A stretch of DNA of 64,000 nucleotides. Origin: Acidobacteriota bacterium (lineage in GTDB: Bacteria > Acidobacteriota > Terriglobia > Acidiferrales > UBA7541). Position 1 is the stretch's first letter. Each line of letters opens with the position of its first letter. Under the pieces are notes generated by a model. The model saw only the letters and a list, made by a program, of their open reading frames with translations, searched no databases and was not told the origin of the DNA. Where the stretch lies: the NCBI GenBank assembly GCA_003224055.1, contig QHYE01000079.1, positions 1 to 64,000 on the forward strand, given 5' to 3'. Positions 54,898 to 63,800 of the stretch are shown here, in pieces. Position numbers and translations under genes: made by a program.

Positions 54898-56034
54898 ATG
54901 AATTTTTCTTTTGAAATCTCGAAGACCGGCCCGACCGGCGCCCGCCGTGGCCGCTTAACTACGCCACACGGCACCGTCGAAACTCCGTTCTTCATTCCTG
55001 TGGGCACCCAGGCCTCTGTCAAAGCGCTCACCCAGGAAGCCCTCGAAGACCTCGGCGCGGAAATCATCCTCGCCAATACCTATCATCTTTATTTGCGTCC
55101 CGGCCATGAACTCGTGCGCAAACTCGGCGGCTTGCATCAATTCATGTCCTGGCCGCGCACCATCCTTACCGATTCCGGCGGCTACCAGGTCTTCAGTCTC
55201 TCCGCGCTTCGAAAAATGACCGACGAAGGCGTGCGCTTCCGCTCGCATCTCGATGGTTCGGAGCATCTCCTTACCCCGGAGAAGGCCGTAGAGATTCAGC
55301 TCGCGCTCGGCTCGGATATCGCCATGGTCCTCGATGAATGTATCGAAACGCCCGCGCCTCGCGACCATGCCGAAGCCGCCGTCGCACGAACCACCGCGTG
55401 GGCTAGACGCGCTCGCAACTATTTTCAGGAATGCGCGCAACGCAACGGCGACCTGCCGCAATGGCAATTCGGAATTGTTCAAGGCGCAACTTTTCCCGAT
55501 TTGCGCCGGGAAAGCGCCCGTCAACTTCTCGACCTCGATTTTCCCGGCTATGCGGTCGGCGGACTCGCCGTCGGCGAGCCGCACGAGACGACCTGCGAAA
55601 TGGCCGCCGAAGTCACCGCACTCCTCCCCAAAGACCGTCCCCGCTATCTCATGGGCGTCGGCCGCCCCGAACAAATCGCCGACTACGTCGCGCGGGGCAT
55701 CGACATGATGGACTGCGTCCTCCCTACGCGAGCCGCGCGCCACGCCTGCCTCTACACCAGCGAAGGCCGCGTGCTCATCAAGAACGCGCGCTATGCGCAG
55801 GACCAGCGGCCCATCGATCCGAATTGCACCTGCAGCGCCTGCCGCCGCTACACGCGCGCCTATCTTCGTCATCTTTTTGCTGCCGGAGAACTCACCGCCG
55901 CGATCCTCGCCACCCACCACAATGTCCACTTTTACCTTGACATAATGCGTCAAATCCGCGAGGCTATCGAGTTTGGGAACCTAGCGAATTTCTCATCTGA
56001 GATGCACGCGCGCTATGCTGTAGGTCCGGCCTGA
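54898..56034 (+). CDS. tgt: Queuine tRNA-ribosyltransferase
   Basis: A 378-residue Tgt of standard length. TDSGGYQVFS (D92) and MDCVLPTRAARHA (D272, the nucleophile) mark the active site, with GGLAVGEPHE in the substrate pocket. The zinc site is CTCSACRRY (C310, C312, C315) plus the histidine at 341. The enzyme swaps guanine 34 for the queuine precursor preQ1 in tRNAs for Asn, Asp, His and Tyr. It is the first gene of the common tgt-yajC-secD-secF order. A hairpin with GGCGAG/CTCGCC arms lies in the gap that follows. Confidence 0.97.
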   Translation: MNFSFEISKTGPTGARRGRLTTPHGTVETPFFIPVGTQASVKALTQEALEDLGAEIILANTYHLYLRPGHELVRKLGGLHQFMSWPRTILTDSGGYQVFSLSALRKMTDEGVRFRSHLDGSEHLLTPEKAVEIQLALGSDIAMVLDECIETPAPRDHAEAAVARTTAWARRARNYFQECAQRNGDLPQWQFGIVQGATFPDLRRESARQLLDLDFPGYAVGGLAVGEPHETTCEMAAEVTALLPKDRPRYLMGVGRPEQIADYVARGIDMMDCVLPTRAARHACLYTSEGRVLIKNARYAQDQRPIDPNCTCSACRRYTRAYLRHLFAAGELTAAILATHHNVHFYLDIMRQIREAIEFGNLANFSSEMHARYAVGPA

Positions 56035-56223
56035 GAGCCGGTTCGAGGCGTAGCGCGGGCCGTCCGCGAGGCACCAAGAGAAGAGCATGAGTTGAAGTTG
56101 GCGAGCAGGCCACTCGCCTGCGCTTAGTTGTTCCTAATCTTCTCTAGGCCTGAAGCGCCGGGGAAACCAAGCAGTAAGTCGAATGATTTGGGCATCGAAA
56201 ACGAACGACAGGAAACTGGCTAG

Positions 56224-56538
56224 ATGATAATGGTATCGATGATTTTTCAGGCTTCGGGTGGCGGTTTCGGCGGTTTTCTGATTCCGCTGGGCCTCATGTT
56301 CGCCATCATGTATTTCCTGGTGATCATGCCCCAGCAGCGCCAGCGCAAGAAAATGCAGGCGATGCTCGCCGAGCTTAAGGCCGGCGACAAGATCATCACC
56401 AGCGGCGGCATCTACGGCACGATCAACGGTATCGACGGCGATTCCGTCATTTTGAAAATCTCCAGCGAACCGCAGGTTAAAATCCGCATTGCGCGTGCGG
56501 CGATTGCTCAGGTGGAGGCATCGGAAGATGCAAAATAA
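56224..56538 (+). CDS. yajC: Sec translocase accessory protein YajC
   Basis: A 104-residue protein with one N-terminal membrane helix (FLIPLGLMFAIMYFLVIMPQ) ending in the family motif PQQRQRKK, then a small cytoplasmic domain (ELKAGDKIITSGGIYGTING, AIAQVE). YajC associates with SecDF and the YidC insertase at the inner membrane. The start at 56224 is preceded by AGGAAA at some distance; 56239 is an alternative. secD begins 39 bases later. Confidence 0.95.
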   Translation: MIMVSMIFQASGGGFGGFLIPLGLMFAIMYFLVIMPQQRQRKKMQAMLAELKAGDKIITSGGIYGTINGIDGDSVILKISSEPQVKIRIARAAIAQVEASEDAK

Positions 56539-56577
56539 GCCCATCTCTCGCCCCGCTGCGCGACTTACTTTCTGACC

Positions 56578-58215
56578 ATGAACCCCAATCTGAAGTGGAG
56601 AGCGCTGTCCATCCTTTTAATCATTCTGTTCTGTGTCTATTACCTTGTCGGCTTGCCGGATTTTCCCAAATCGTTCGCGCAGGTGAAGGAAAATTTCGGC
56701 CATCAGATTAAGCTCGGCCTCGACCTGCAAGGGGGCACGCATCTGATTCTTCAGGTGCAGGTACAGGAAGCCATTGCCCAGGAAACGGACCAAATGGTCG
56801 ACCGTCTGACCACCGAGCTTCGCGCCAAGAATATTCACTACGACGAGGTACGCCGCGCCGACGATACTCACGTCCTCGTGCGCAACATCGATCCCGCGCA
56901 ACTCTCGCAATTCCGCGATTTGGTCAGCGCGCAATACGCCAACGTCTGGGATCTCACGCCCACTGCCGGCGACCCCTCCGGGTACACGCTGACTCTGCGC
57001 GCCGCAGCCATCGCGCAGATTAAAGACTCGACCATGACCCAGTCGCTCGAAACGATCGAGCGTCGCATCAACGCCCTCGGCCTCACCGAGCCGACCATCC
57101 AGCGTCGTGGCGGCCGCAATGACAACGAAATCCTCGTGCAGTTACCCGGCGAAGGCGATCCCACCCGCGCCAAAGCCGTTATTCAAGCCGGTGGCCAGTT
57201 GGAATTGAGACTAGTCGAAGATGTGCGAACTTACTCTTCTGAATCCGAGGCCTTGGCCGCTCATGGCGGGATCTTGCCTCCCGGCACCGAACTCGTCCCT
57301 GGCCGCTCCGAAACGAGAAATGCGTCAGGTATCCAGGACACTGGCGTGACCTGGTATGTGCTGAGCCGCGCGCCGGTCGTTACCGGACGCGACTTGCGCA
57401 GTGCGATCGAAACTCGCAACACCAACAATCCCGGCCAATTTCAGGTGAACTTCACCCTGTCGCCGGAAGCTGCCCGGCGTTTCGGCCCCTTCACCGAAAC
57501 AAACAAGGGCCGTCAAATGGCCATCGTCCTGGAACACCGCGTTTATTCCGCTCCCGTCATCAATGGCCGCATTGACGACTCCGGCCTGATCGAAGGCAAT
57601 TTCAGCCAGGAATCCGCCCACGATCTTGCCTTGGTTCTGCGCGCCGGCGCGCTTCCCGCATCCATCAAGTATCTCGAAGAGCGCACCGTCGGCCCATCGC
57701 TCGGGGCGGACTCCATCCGTCATGGCGTGCAGGCGTCCGTCCTTAGCCTTGTCGTCGTGATGCTCTTCATGCTTGTCTACTACCGTTTCTCCGGCGGAAA
57801 CGCCGTGCTCGCGTTGATCTTGAACTTGATCATCCTGCTCGCCGTGCTGGCGCTCTTCGGCGCCGTATTGACGCTGCCCGGCATCGCCGGTGTCATCCTC
57901 ACCATCGGCATGGGCGTGGACTCCAACGTCTTGGTGTTCGAACGTATCCGCGAAGAGTTGCGCAATGGCAAGTCTCCCGGCTCCGCTGTGGACGCTGGCT
58001 TTGACAAAGCCTTCGTGACCATTATTGACACACACGTGACAACGGTCGTCTCCGCGTTCTTCTTGTTCTTGTTCGGAACCGGCCCGATCCGCGGCTTTGC
58101 CATCACATTAACCATTGGTTTGATCGCCAACGTTTTCACCGCGATCTATGTTTCTAAGACGATTTTCCAGTACCACCTGGCGAAAATGGATCGCCAGGCG
58201 GAATTGAGCATTTAG
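56578..58215 (+). CDS. secD: Protein translocase subunit SecD
   Basis: A 545-residue RND-type protein. One N-terminal helix is followed by the large periplasmic P1 domain containing LGLDLQGGTHLILQV, and the conserved Asp/Arg-bearing transmembrane region of the family (GMGVDSNVLVFERIREEL) lies near the C-terminus. It pulls substrates out of the SecYEG channel using the proton gradient. It forms a complex with SecF and YajC. There is a 152-base gap before secF, longer than usual, with the small palindrome CTACC-TTA-GGTAG. Confidence 0.96.
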   Translation: MNPNLKWRALSILLIILFCVYYLVGLPDFPKSFAQVKENFGHQIKLGLDLQGGTHLILQVQVQEAIAQETDQMVDRLTTELRAKNIHYDEVRRADDTHVLVRNIDPAQLSQFRDLVSAQYANVWDLTPTAGDPSGYTLTLRAAAIAQIKDSTMTQSLETIERRINALGLTEPTIQRRGGRNDNEILVQLPGEGDPTRAKAVIQAGGQLELRLVEDVRTYSSESEALAAHGGILPPGTELVPGRSETRNASGIQDTGVTWYVLSRAPVVTGRDLRSAIETRNTNNPGQFQVNFTLSPEAARRFGPFTETNKGRQMAIVLEHRVYSAPVINGRIDDSGLIEGNFSQESAHDLALVLRAGALPASIKYLEERTVGPSLGADSIRHGVQASVLSLVVVMLFMLVYYRFSGGNAVLALILNLIILLAVLALFGAVLTLPGIAGVILTIGMGVDSNVLVFERIREELRNGKSPGSAVDAGFDKAFVTIIDTHVTTVVSAFFLFLFGTGPIRGFAITLTIGLIANVFTAIYVSKTIFQYHLAKMDRQAELSI

Positions 58216-58367
58216 GGTGTACTAGGACTCTTGGAGCGTGCGTTCCACTCCATTCAAAACGAGTGGGGAGTAGGTTCTCCGGCCGGTTTTCTCTACCTTA
58301 GGTAGACGGTTTCGCGTCGGGAACATTCCGCAACCCCCTGGAGTCTAAGGAAGGGAAGCAAATAGGC

Positions 58368-59621
58368 ATGATCGAGCTCTTCAAACAGCCCAACATCAAC
58401 TGGATGGGCAAGGCCAAGTATTTCTATGCCTTGAGCGGCATTCTTCTCCTCGCCGGGTGGACTTCGATTATCGTCAATGGCGGTCTTCGCTACGGGATTG
58501 ATTTCAAAGGCGGCACCAACGTGGATGTACGATTTGCCCAGCCCCCCAATGTGGACAAGCTCCGCAGCGGACTTGTCGCCCAAGGGTTAGGCAATACCGA
58601 AATTCAGAGCATCAGCGACATCTCCAATCCCAGTTCCAACGAAGTCCTCATCTTCGTCGAAGGCAAGACTCAGGATGACAGCGACCTGGATGCCAGCAGA
58701 GTGAAAGTGTTGAATGCCCTGAATGCCACCTACGGCGTCGCGAGTTCGAATAAGCCGGACTTCAATGCCGCCACTCCTTCGTCTCTCGCTGCCTTCCTCT
58801 CCGAAAAGGATCCGCTGTTTCTCTCCGTCAACGCCGGCGACCGTTACCAGCAGCTCGCTAAGAGAATTCTCGACTACCGCGACAAGGTTTCCAGTGGCGT
58901 TCTCACCAATTTCGATGATCTTTCGAAAGTCGGCAGCGTCACCCCTCCCGTCCTCACTGCCATCAAGAACAACTACGCGCTCGGACCCTTCGCCATTCGC
59001 AATGTCGAAATCGTCGGTCCAAAGGTTGGCGCCGAGCTCCGCAGCCAGGCGATTCTCGTTACCCTCTATGCTTTAGGCGGTATGCTGGTATATATTGCCT
59101 TCCGGTTCGAGTGGGTCTACGGGGCAGCGGCGGTCTTAGCCGTGTTTCACGACGTCTTGATCACGCTGGGGTTTTTCTCGCTGCTGCATTTCGAAATTTC
59201 TTTGACGGTCATCGCGGCCCTGCTCACATTAGTCGGATACTCTATGAACGATACGATCGTGATTTTCGACCGCATCCGCGAGAACAGCCGTTTGCTGCGC
59301 AAGGAACCGTTCGCCGATCTCGTGAATAAGTCCATTAATCAAACGCTCTCGCGAACCATCCTCACCAGCGGTTTGACTTTCCTCACCGTGCTCGTCCTGT
59401 TCCTGATGGGTGGCCAGGTCCTTCGTGCTTTCTCCTTTGCTCTGGTAGTGGGGATTGTGGTAGGAACGTACTCCAGTTTTGGTATCGCTGCGCCCCTCGT
59501 CGTTGCGTGGAATCATTGGCGCGGCCGTGGTCTTGCAGCAGGCACCGGACCCGCAGCCGGCAACAAAACCAGTGGAAGCGAAAACGTCTCCGGACGTCTG
59601 GCTCCCGCCGGTAGGAGGTAG
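58368..59621 (+). CDS. secF: Protein translocase subunit SecF
   Basis: A 417-residue SecF. The N-terminal segment has GIDFKGGTNVDVRF, and the membrane part has NVEIVGPKVGAELR and VGYSMNDTIVIFDRIREN, the family signatures. An insertion of about 80 residues in the periplasmic domain (GVASSNKPDFNAATPSSLAA to LDYRDKVSSGVLTNFDDLSK) makes it longer than E. coli SecF (323 residues). It pairs with SecD to complete export. AGGAAGGGAAG precedes the ATG. The TonB gene begins five bases after its stop. Confidence 0.95.
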   Translation: MIELFKQPNINWMGKAKYFYALSGILLLAGWTSIIVNGGLRYGIDFKGGTNVDVRFAQPPNVDKLRSGLVAQGLGNTEIQSISDISNPSSNEVLIFVEGKTQDDSDLDASRVKVLNALNATYGVASSNKPDFNAATPSSLAAFLSEKDPLFLSVNAGDRYQQLAKRILDYRDKVSSGVLTNFDDLSKVGSVTPPVLTAIKNNYALGPFAIRNVEIVGPKVGAELRSQAILVTLYALGGMLVYIAFRFEWVYGAAAVLAVFHDVLITLGFFSLLHFEISLTVIAALLTLVGYSMNDTIVIFDRIRENSRLLRKEPFADLVNKSINQTLSRTILTSGLTFLTVLVLFLMGGQVLRAFSFALVVGIVVGTYSSFGIAAPLVVAWNHWRGRGLAAGTGPAAGNKTSGSENVSGRLAPAGRR

Positions 59622-59626
59622 GATCC

Positions 59627-60367
59627 ATGTTTGAAGAAATGGTGGTCTCTAGTCCGAATCCGAAGAAGACCAACAAGCCTTGGACGGTCGTCATCTCGAT
59701 GTTGTTTCAGGTCGCGTTTCTTTCGATCCTGATTCTCATCCCGCTGATCTACACCGAGGCCCTTCCCAAGACCATGATGGCTACGATGCTCACCGCTCCG
59801 CCGCCACCCCCGCCGCCACCCCCGCCTCCGGCTCCCGCTCAAATCGTGCGCGTCAAGCCGCAGGCGCACTTGATGGACGCCGGCAAACTCGTGGCCCCGA
59901 AAGTCATTCCCAAGGATATCAAGATTATTAAGGAAGAGGCCGAGCCGGACATGAGCTCGGTCGGCATGCAAGGTGGCGTCCCCGGCGGAGTCGCCGGTGG
60001 TTCCATGGGCGGCGTGCTCGGCGGCGTCATTGGCGGCATGGGTGGAGCGCCGCCCCCGCCAAAACCGAAGCTGACCGGCCCGCTGAAGGTCGGCGGCAAC
60101 GTCCAGGCCGCGCGCATCTTGAACCGTGTCCAGCCCGTTTATCCGCCGCTCGCGCGCCAGACCCGCATTTCCGGCACGGTGCGCTTGCACGCCATCATTT
60201 CCAAGGACGGCTCGATTCAGCAGCTCGAAGTCCAGTCGGGCCATCCGCTGCTGCAGCAGAACGCGCTGGATGCCGTGCGCCAGTGGCGCTATCAACCGAC
60301 TCTTCTCAATGGCGAGCCGGTTGAAGTGGACACCACCATTGACGTGATTTTCTCTCTTAACCAGTAG
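59627..60367 (+). CDS. tonB: Energy transducer TonB
   Basis: A 246-residue TonB. A cytoplasmic N-terminus with a membrane helix (FQVAFLSILILIPLIYTEAL) is followed by a run of prolines (11 in a row) and a Gly-rich linker, then the TonB C-terminal domain (RILNRVQPVYPPLARQTRIS, QNALDAVRQWRYQPTLLNGE, PVEVDTTIDVIFSL). It carries the energy of ExbB-ExbD to outer-membrane receptors. It is five bases from secF, which suggests co-transcription with the Sec genes, and is followed by exbB. AGGAGGTAGG precedes its ATG. Confidence 0.95.
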   Translation: MFEEMVVSSPNPKKTNKPWTVVISMLFQVAFLSILILIPLIYTEALPKTMMATMLTAPPPPPPPPPPPAPAQIVRVKPQAHLMDAGKLVAPKVIPKDIKIIKEEAEPDMSSVGMQGGVPGGVAGGSMGGVLGGVIGGMGGAPPPPKPKLTGPLKVGGNVQAARILNRVQPVYPPLARQTRISGTVRLHAIISKDGSIQQLEVQSGHPLLQQNALDAVRQWRYQPTLLNGEPVEVDTTIDVIFSLNQ

Positions 60368-60490
60368 TACGGTCCGGCGTGCCGGTCGTGGGACAGGCGC
60401 GCCAGTCCGGGTAGCAAGATCGGCAAACACTCTTGGTGATCCCCCAGCTCTGGTCGGGGGGCCGCCACTTGAAAATTAAGGAGCAAACGA

Positions 60491-61210
60491 ATGGTAGCCA
60501 CCTTGTACGTATTTGCAGTATTTCTGCTGCAAGAGACCCCTACTTTTGACCTCCGCAGCATGTGGGCCTCGATGACTCTCTTGGTAAAACTTGTCGTCCT
60601 CATCTTGTTCGTTCTTTCCATCTATTCCTTCGGCGTGATGATTGACCGCGCCCTGATGTACAGCGCGGCGCGCAAGCAGTCGCGTGTCTTTGTGCAGCAG
60701 GTTGCCGGCGCCCTCAAGGACGGCAAACTCGACGAAGCTATCGCCATTGCCGAGCGCAACAAGAAGAGCCACATCGCGAAAGTCGTCGCCACCGGCCTCT
60801 CGGAGTTCCAGTCGGCCTCTCAGCAGGTTTCAGATTCCGACGTCATTGACGCGGCCAAGCGCGGTCTCGAGCGCTCCGTCGCCATCGTACATGCGGAAAT
60901 GAAGCGCGGCCTCTCCGCCCTCGCCACCATCGGTTCGACGGCCCCATTCGTCGGCCTTTTCGGAACGGTCGTCGGCATTTTGAACGCGTTTAAGGGCATC
61001 GCCGCCAACAAAGCCACTGGTCTCTCCGCCGTGGCCGGCGGTATTTCCGAAGCGCTGGTCACCACCGCCTTCGGTTTGCTGGTCGCCGTCCCCGCCGTCT
61101 GGGCTTACAACTATTTCACCAACAAAGTGGAAGCCTTCGACGTCGAGATGGATAACTCCTCGATGGAGCTCATCAACTACTTCATCCTGCGCCGTGGCGC
61201 GAAGAAGTAA
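60491..61210 (+). CDS. exbB: MotA/TolQ/ExbB proton channel protein
   Basis: A 239-residue ExbB/TolQ. The N-terminus has a membrane helix (LVKLVVLILFVLSIYSF), and the C-terminal half holds the family signature TIGSTAPFVGLFGTVVGILN and two further helices (ALVTTAFGLLVAVPAVWAYN). It forms a pentameric channel around ExbD helices and uses the proton gradient to drive TonB. It is preceded by a 123-base gap with short inverted repeats. ExbD genes follow directly. Confidence 0.95.
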   Translation: MVATLYVFAVFLLQETPTFDLRSMWASMTLLVKLVVLILFVLSIYSFGVMIDRALMYSAARKQSRVFVQQVAGALKDGKLDEAIAIAERNKKSHIAKVVATGLSEFQSASQQVSDSDVIDAAKRGLERSVAIVHAEMKRGLSALATIGSTAPFVGLFGTVVGILNAFKGIAANKATGLSAVAGGISEALVTTAFGLLVAVPAVWAYNYFTNKVEAFDVEMDNSSMELINYFILRRGAKK

Positions 61211-61216
61211 CCGGCC

Positions 61217-61666
61217 ATGGCCTACAAGCCACAAGTCGGCGCGCAAATGGCGTCTCCCAACGTCATTCCCATGGCCGACATTATGCTCGTGCTGCTGATC
61301 ATCTTCATGGTGGTCACGCCCATGTTGCAGAAGGGCGTTTCCGTGGATTTGGCCAATGTCAATAACCCGCATGACATGAAAGATGCCGACAAGGATGATG
61401 CCATCGTCGTCGCCGTCACCCGCGATGGTAAGATCTACCTCGGCAATACTCCGTTGACCAAGGAAGACATCACCAGCCAGGTGAAGGATCGCCTCTCCGC
61501 TCGTCTGGACAAGACCGTTTACGTCAAGAGCGATGCGCGCGCTAAATATGGCGACGTCGTTGCCGTCGTGGACGAGATTCGCTCGGCCGGTGTCGATCAG
61601 CTCGGTCTGCTCACCGAGAAGAACCAGAAGGAGAAATCAACTCCTCCTCCGCCCTCGGCGGATTGA
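61217..61666 (+). CDS. exbD: ExbD/TolR family protein (first of three)
   Basis: A 149-residue ExbD/TolR. The membrane helix MADIMLVLLIIFMVVTPML carries the conserved proton-carrying aspartate in the position of ExbD D25, but the preceding residues are MAD rather than the usual ID. The periplasmic domain holds IVVAVTRDGKIYLGNTPLTK and SDARAKYGDVVAVVDEIRSA. It begins six bases after exbB, so the two are coupled. It ends with a Pro/Ser tail. Confidence 0.92.
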   Translation: MAYKPQVGAQMASPNVIPMADIMLVLLIIFMVVTPMLQKGVSVDLANVNNPHDMKDADKDDAIVVAVTRDGKIYLGNTPLTKEDITSQVKDRLSARLDKTVYVKSDARAKYGDVVAVVDEIRSAGVDQLGLLTEKNQKEKSTPPPPSAD

Positions 61667-61713
61667 GGACCGTATTATTCTGTTGGTTCCGTTCGTTTGC
61701 TGATTTTTTACGG

Positions 61714-61741
61714 CCGCGCCGGATCCCACCCGGCGCGGTTT
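61714..61741 (+). terminator. Stem-loop between the first and second exbD
   Basis: CCGCGCCGG (61714-61722) pairs perfectly with CCGGCGCGG (61730-61738) around a seven-base loop, followed only by TTTCG. It may partly stop transcription or protect the exbB-exbD mRNA. The T-tract is short. Confidence 0.5.
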
Positions 61742-61787
61742 CGCGGCCTGCTGAATCGCTCTAGCGCAGGCCACTAGGAGACTCGCT

Positions 61788-62216
61788 ATGGGGATGGATG
61801 TTGGAGGAGAAAAGGGCGGTGCGATGGCAACGCCCAATGTGGTGCCGCTCATTGATATTCTGCTCGTGCTGATTATCATTTTCATGGTCATTACGCCGCT
61901 TACGCCCAAGGGCTTGGACACCCTCGTTCCTCAGCCCTCGCCGAACCAGCAGCAAAACGTCGAGCTCGAGAACAAGACTGTCGTCGTCCAGGTGGAGAAA
62001 AACGGCAAGCTCAAGATCAACAATGAAGACACTACCTGGGAAGGTCTCGGCCCCCGCATAGAACAAATCTTCAAGGAGCGCGCCGAGAAAATCGCTTTTG
62101 TCAAAGGCGACAACGATGTAATGTTCATGGAAGTCGCGCGCGCTATCGACATCATGCGCGGCGCGGGCATTGACAAAATCGGCTTGATCACTGCAAAACT
62201 CGAAGCCGGTCAGTAG
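61788..62216 (+). CDS. exbD: ExbD/TolR family protein (second of three)
   Basis: A 142-residue ExbD/TolR. NVVPLIDILLVLIIIFMVIT holds the conserved aspartate and helix. The periplasmic part (VVVQVEKNGKLKINNEDTTW, FVKGDNDVMFMEVARAIDIM) is complete. A GAG-rich leader precedes it. It differs clearly from the first paralogue in the linker, so it may mix with it in hetero-dimers or serve another TonB. Confidence 0.92.
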   Translation: MGMDVGGEKGGAMATPNVVPLIDILLVLIIIFMVITPLTPKGLDTLVPQPSPNQQQNVELENKTVVVQVEKNGKLKINNEDTTWEGLGPRIEQIFKERAEKIAFVKGDNDVMFMEVARAIDIMRGAGIDKIGLITAKLEAGQ

Positions 62217-62301
62217 ATTTTCGCACGTTCATGCCGGCGCAGGCCGGTGTGACGCCTGGTGATGTGAGAGTCCTCCTCGCGGGGCATTTGCTCCTGGACG
62301 C

Positions 62302-62318
62302 CGGCCGCTTTGCGGCCG
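62302..62318. repeat. Short hairpin between the second and third exbD
   Basis: CGGCCGC (62302-62308), TTT, GCGGCCG (62312-62318): a perfect 7-bp stem with a three-base loop, 18 bases before the third exbD. It is followed by CGTAAAACGAGGTG, the ribosome-binding area. It may tune translation of the third exbD. Confidence 0.5.
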
Positions 62319-62336
62319 CGTAAAACGAGGTGACTC

Positions 62337-62759
62337 ATGGGAATGATGGTTGGCGGTAAACGGGGTATCGTCTCGGAAATGAACGTGGTTCCGTTGATCG
62401 ATATTCTGCTGGTGCTCCTGGTGATCTTTATGATCATCCCGGTGTACTCCAAGGGTCTGGATGCAGTGATTCCGCAGCAGTCGACGGAGCCGCCCGAACA
62501 GACACCGATCGATTCTGGTGTAGTCGTTATTCAGGTTTTTGCGGACGGGGCGCTGCGCATCAACCAGGAACCGGTGGCTTGGGATGCTCTCGGCAGCCGG
62601 CTTGAGGAGGTTTTCAAGCAGCGCGCGTCGCGTATCGCTTTTATCCGCGGCGACGGCCCGGTCGAATTTGGTGTGGTGGCCAAAGTGATCGACGTCATGC
62701 ACACCTCGGGGATTGCGTCAGTCGGCCTGCTGACGCCGGATTTGGATAGGGGCCTCTGA
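62337..62759 (+). CDS. exbD: ExbD/TolR family protein (third of three)
   Basis: A 140-residue ExbD/TolR. NVVPLIDILLVLLVIFMIIP holds the conserved aspartate. The periplasmic part (VVVIQVFADGALRINQEPVA, FIRGDGPVEFGVVAKVIDVM) is complete. GAGGTG precedes the ATG at the right distance. Its family assignment is clear; its partner is not. Confidence 0.92.
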   Translation: MGMMVGGKRGIVSEMNVVPLIDILLVLLVIFMIIPVYSKGLDAVIPQQSTEPPEQTPIDSGVVVIQVFADGALRINQEPVAWDALGSRLEEVFKQRASRIAFIRGDGPVEFGVVAKVIDVMHTSGIASVGLLTPDLDRGL

Positions 62760-62840
62760 ACTGTTTCGAATTGCCCTTCGCAGGGTGGACGTGAATATCC
62801 TGGCGCTCCCCCGGTATTCTCGGGGTCACGCTCAGCAGGG

Positions 62841-63728
62841 ATGGATGCTTCGATGACTTATGCATCGTCGGTGACAGGTGCCACTTCAGCTCGGTCGGGT
62901 TTCTCCCGGATGGCTCGCCGGGCTTCCGCCTTCGCGGCGCTCTTTATTCTTGCCGCGGGTCTCTCCGGCTGCAACAAGCTGAAGGCCCGCGACCTCCTCA
63001 ATAAGGGTGTCGCTGAGTTCAAGGGCGGACAGTACGACAAGGCCATTGAGTACTTCAAACAGTCCAAAGATCTTGATCCCGGCCTGATGAACGCGCGCCT
63101 TTATCTGGCCACCGCTTACGCCAGCCAGTACATTCCCGGCGCGCCCTCCGAGCAGAACATCCGCCTCGGCACGCAAGCCGTAAACGAGTTCAAGGAAGTC
63201 CTGGAGCTCGATCCGAATAATTTGAGCGCCATTGACGGTATCGGCTCCATTATTTTCCAGATGGCGGGCACGCCCTACGATCCCAAGAAATTCGAGGAGT
63301 CGAAGTCCTACCATAAGAAACACATCGAGTTGAAGCCCAATGATCCGGAACCCTATTACTGGATCGGAGTCATCGATTGGACGCTCGCCTTCCGTGCCAA
63401 CGGCGAACTGCGCGCCGAATACAACAAGAACAACATCAAAAAGCAGTTGAAGGACACTGATCCGCTGCCGAACGCTCCTCGCGCGGAGTACGCCGCGAAA
63501 TACGGCTCGCTGGTGGATGAAGGCATCGCCGCCTTGCAAAAAGCCATCCAGCTCCGGCCCGATTACGACGACGCCATGGCCTACCTGAACCTCCTCTATC
63601 GCCGCAAGGCCGATATGGTGGAGTCCGCCGAAGAGCGCGCCAAGCTGCAAAAAGAAGCCGACGACTTGATCGACAGGGTTAAGGAGATCAAGCAGAAGCG
63701 CGCCGAGCAGGTCCAGCCGGGCTCCTGA
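62841..63728 (+). CDS. TPR lipoprotein
   Basis: A 295-residue exported protein. The signal peptide ends in LAAGLSGC, a lipobox, so the mature protein should be lipid-anchored at Cys. TPR-like helices follow (GVAEFKGGQYDKAIEYFKQS, AIDGIGSIIFQMAG, KSYHKKHIELKPNDPEPYYW, IAALQKAIQLRPDYDDAMAY). The C-terminus is charged and coiled (AEERAKLQKEADDLIDRVKE). Its position behind the Ton genes suggests a role at the envelope, but no specific one is known. In-frame starts at 62853 and 62910 are possible; the C-residue lipobox fits any of them. Confidence 0.85.
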   Translation: MDASMTYASSVTGATSARSGFSRMARRASAFAALFILAAGLSGCNKLKARDLLNKGVAEFKGGQYDKAIEYFKQSKDLDPGLMNARLYLATAYASQYIPGAPSEQNIRLGTQAVNEFKEVLELDPNNLSAIDGIGSIIFQMAGTPYDPKKFEESKSYHKKHIELKPNDPEPYYWIGVIDWTLAFRANGELRAEYNKNNIKKQLKDTDPLPNAPRAEYAAKYGSLVDEGIAALQKAIQLRPDYDDAMAYLNLLYRRKADMVESAEERAKLQKEADDLIDRVKEIKQKRAEQVQPGS

Positions 63729-63769
63729 CGCGCCATCGCAAATAGCCTTTAATCAATCGATTTACCTTA

Positions 63770-63799
63770 GGGCGTCCTTCCCGGGCGCCCTTTCTTTTT
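63770..63799 (+). terminator. Rho-independent terminator after the TPR lipoprotein gene
   Basis: GGGCGTCC (63770-63777) pairs with GGGCGCCC (63783-63790) using one G-T pair around a five-base loop, followed by TTTCTTTTT. It lies 41 bases after the stop codon. The group II intron begins two bases after the T-tract. Confidence 0.85.
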
Positions 63800-63800
63800 G

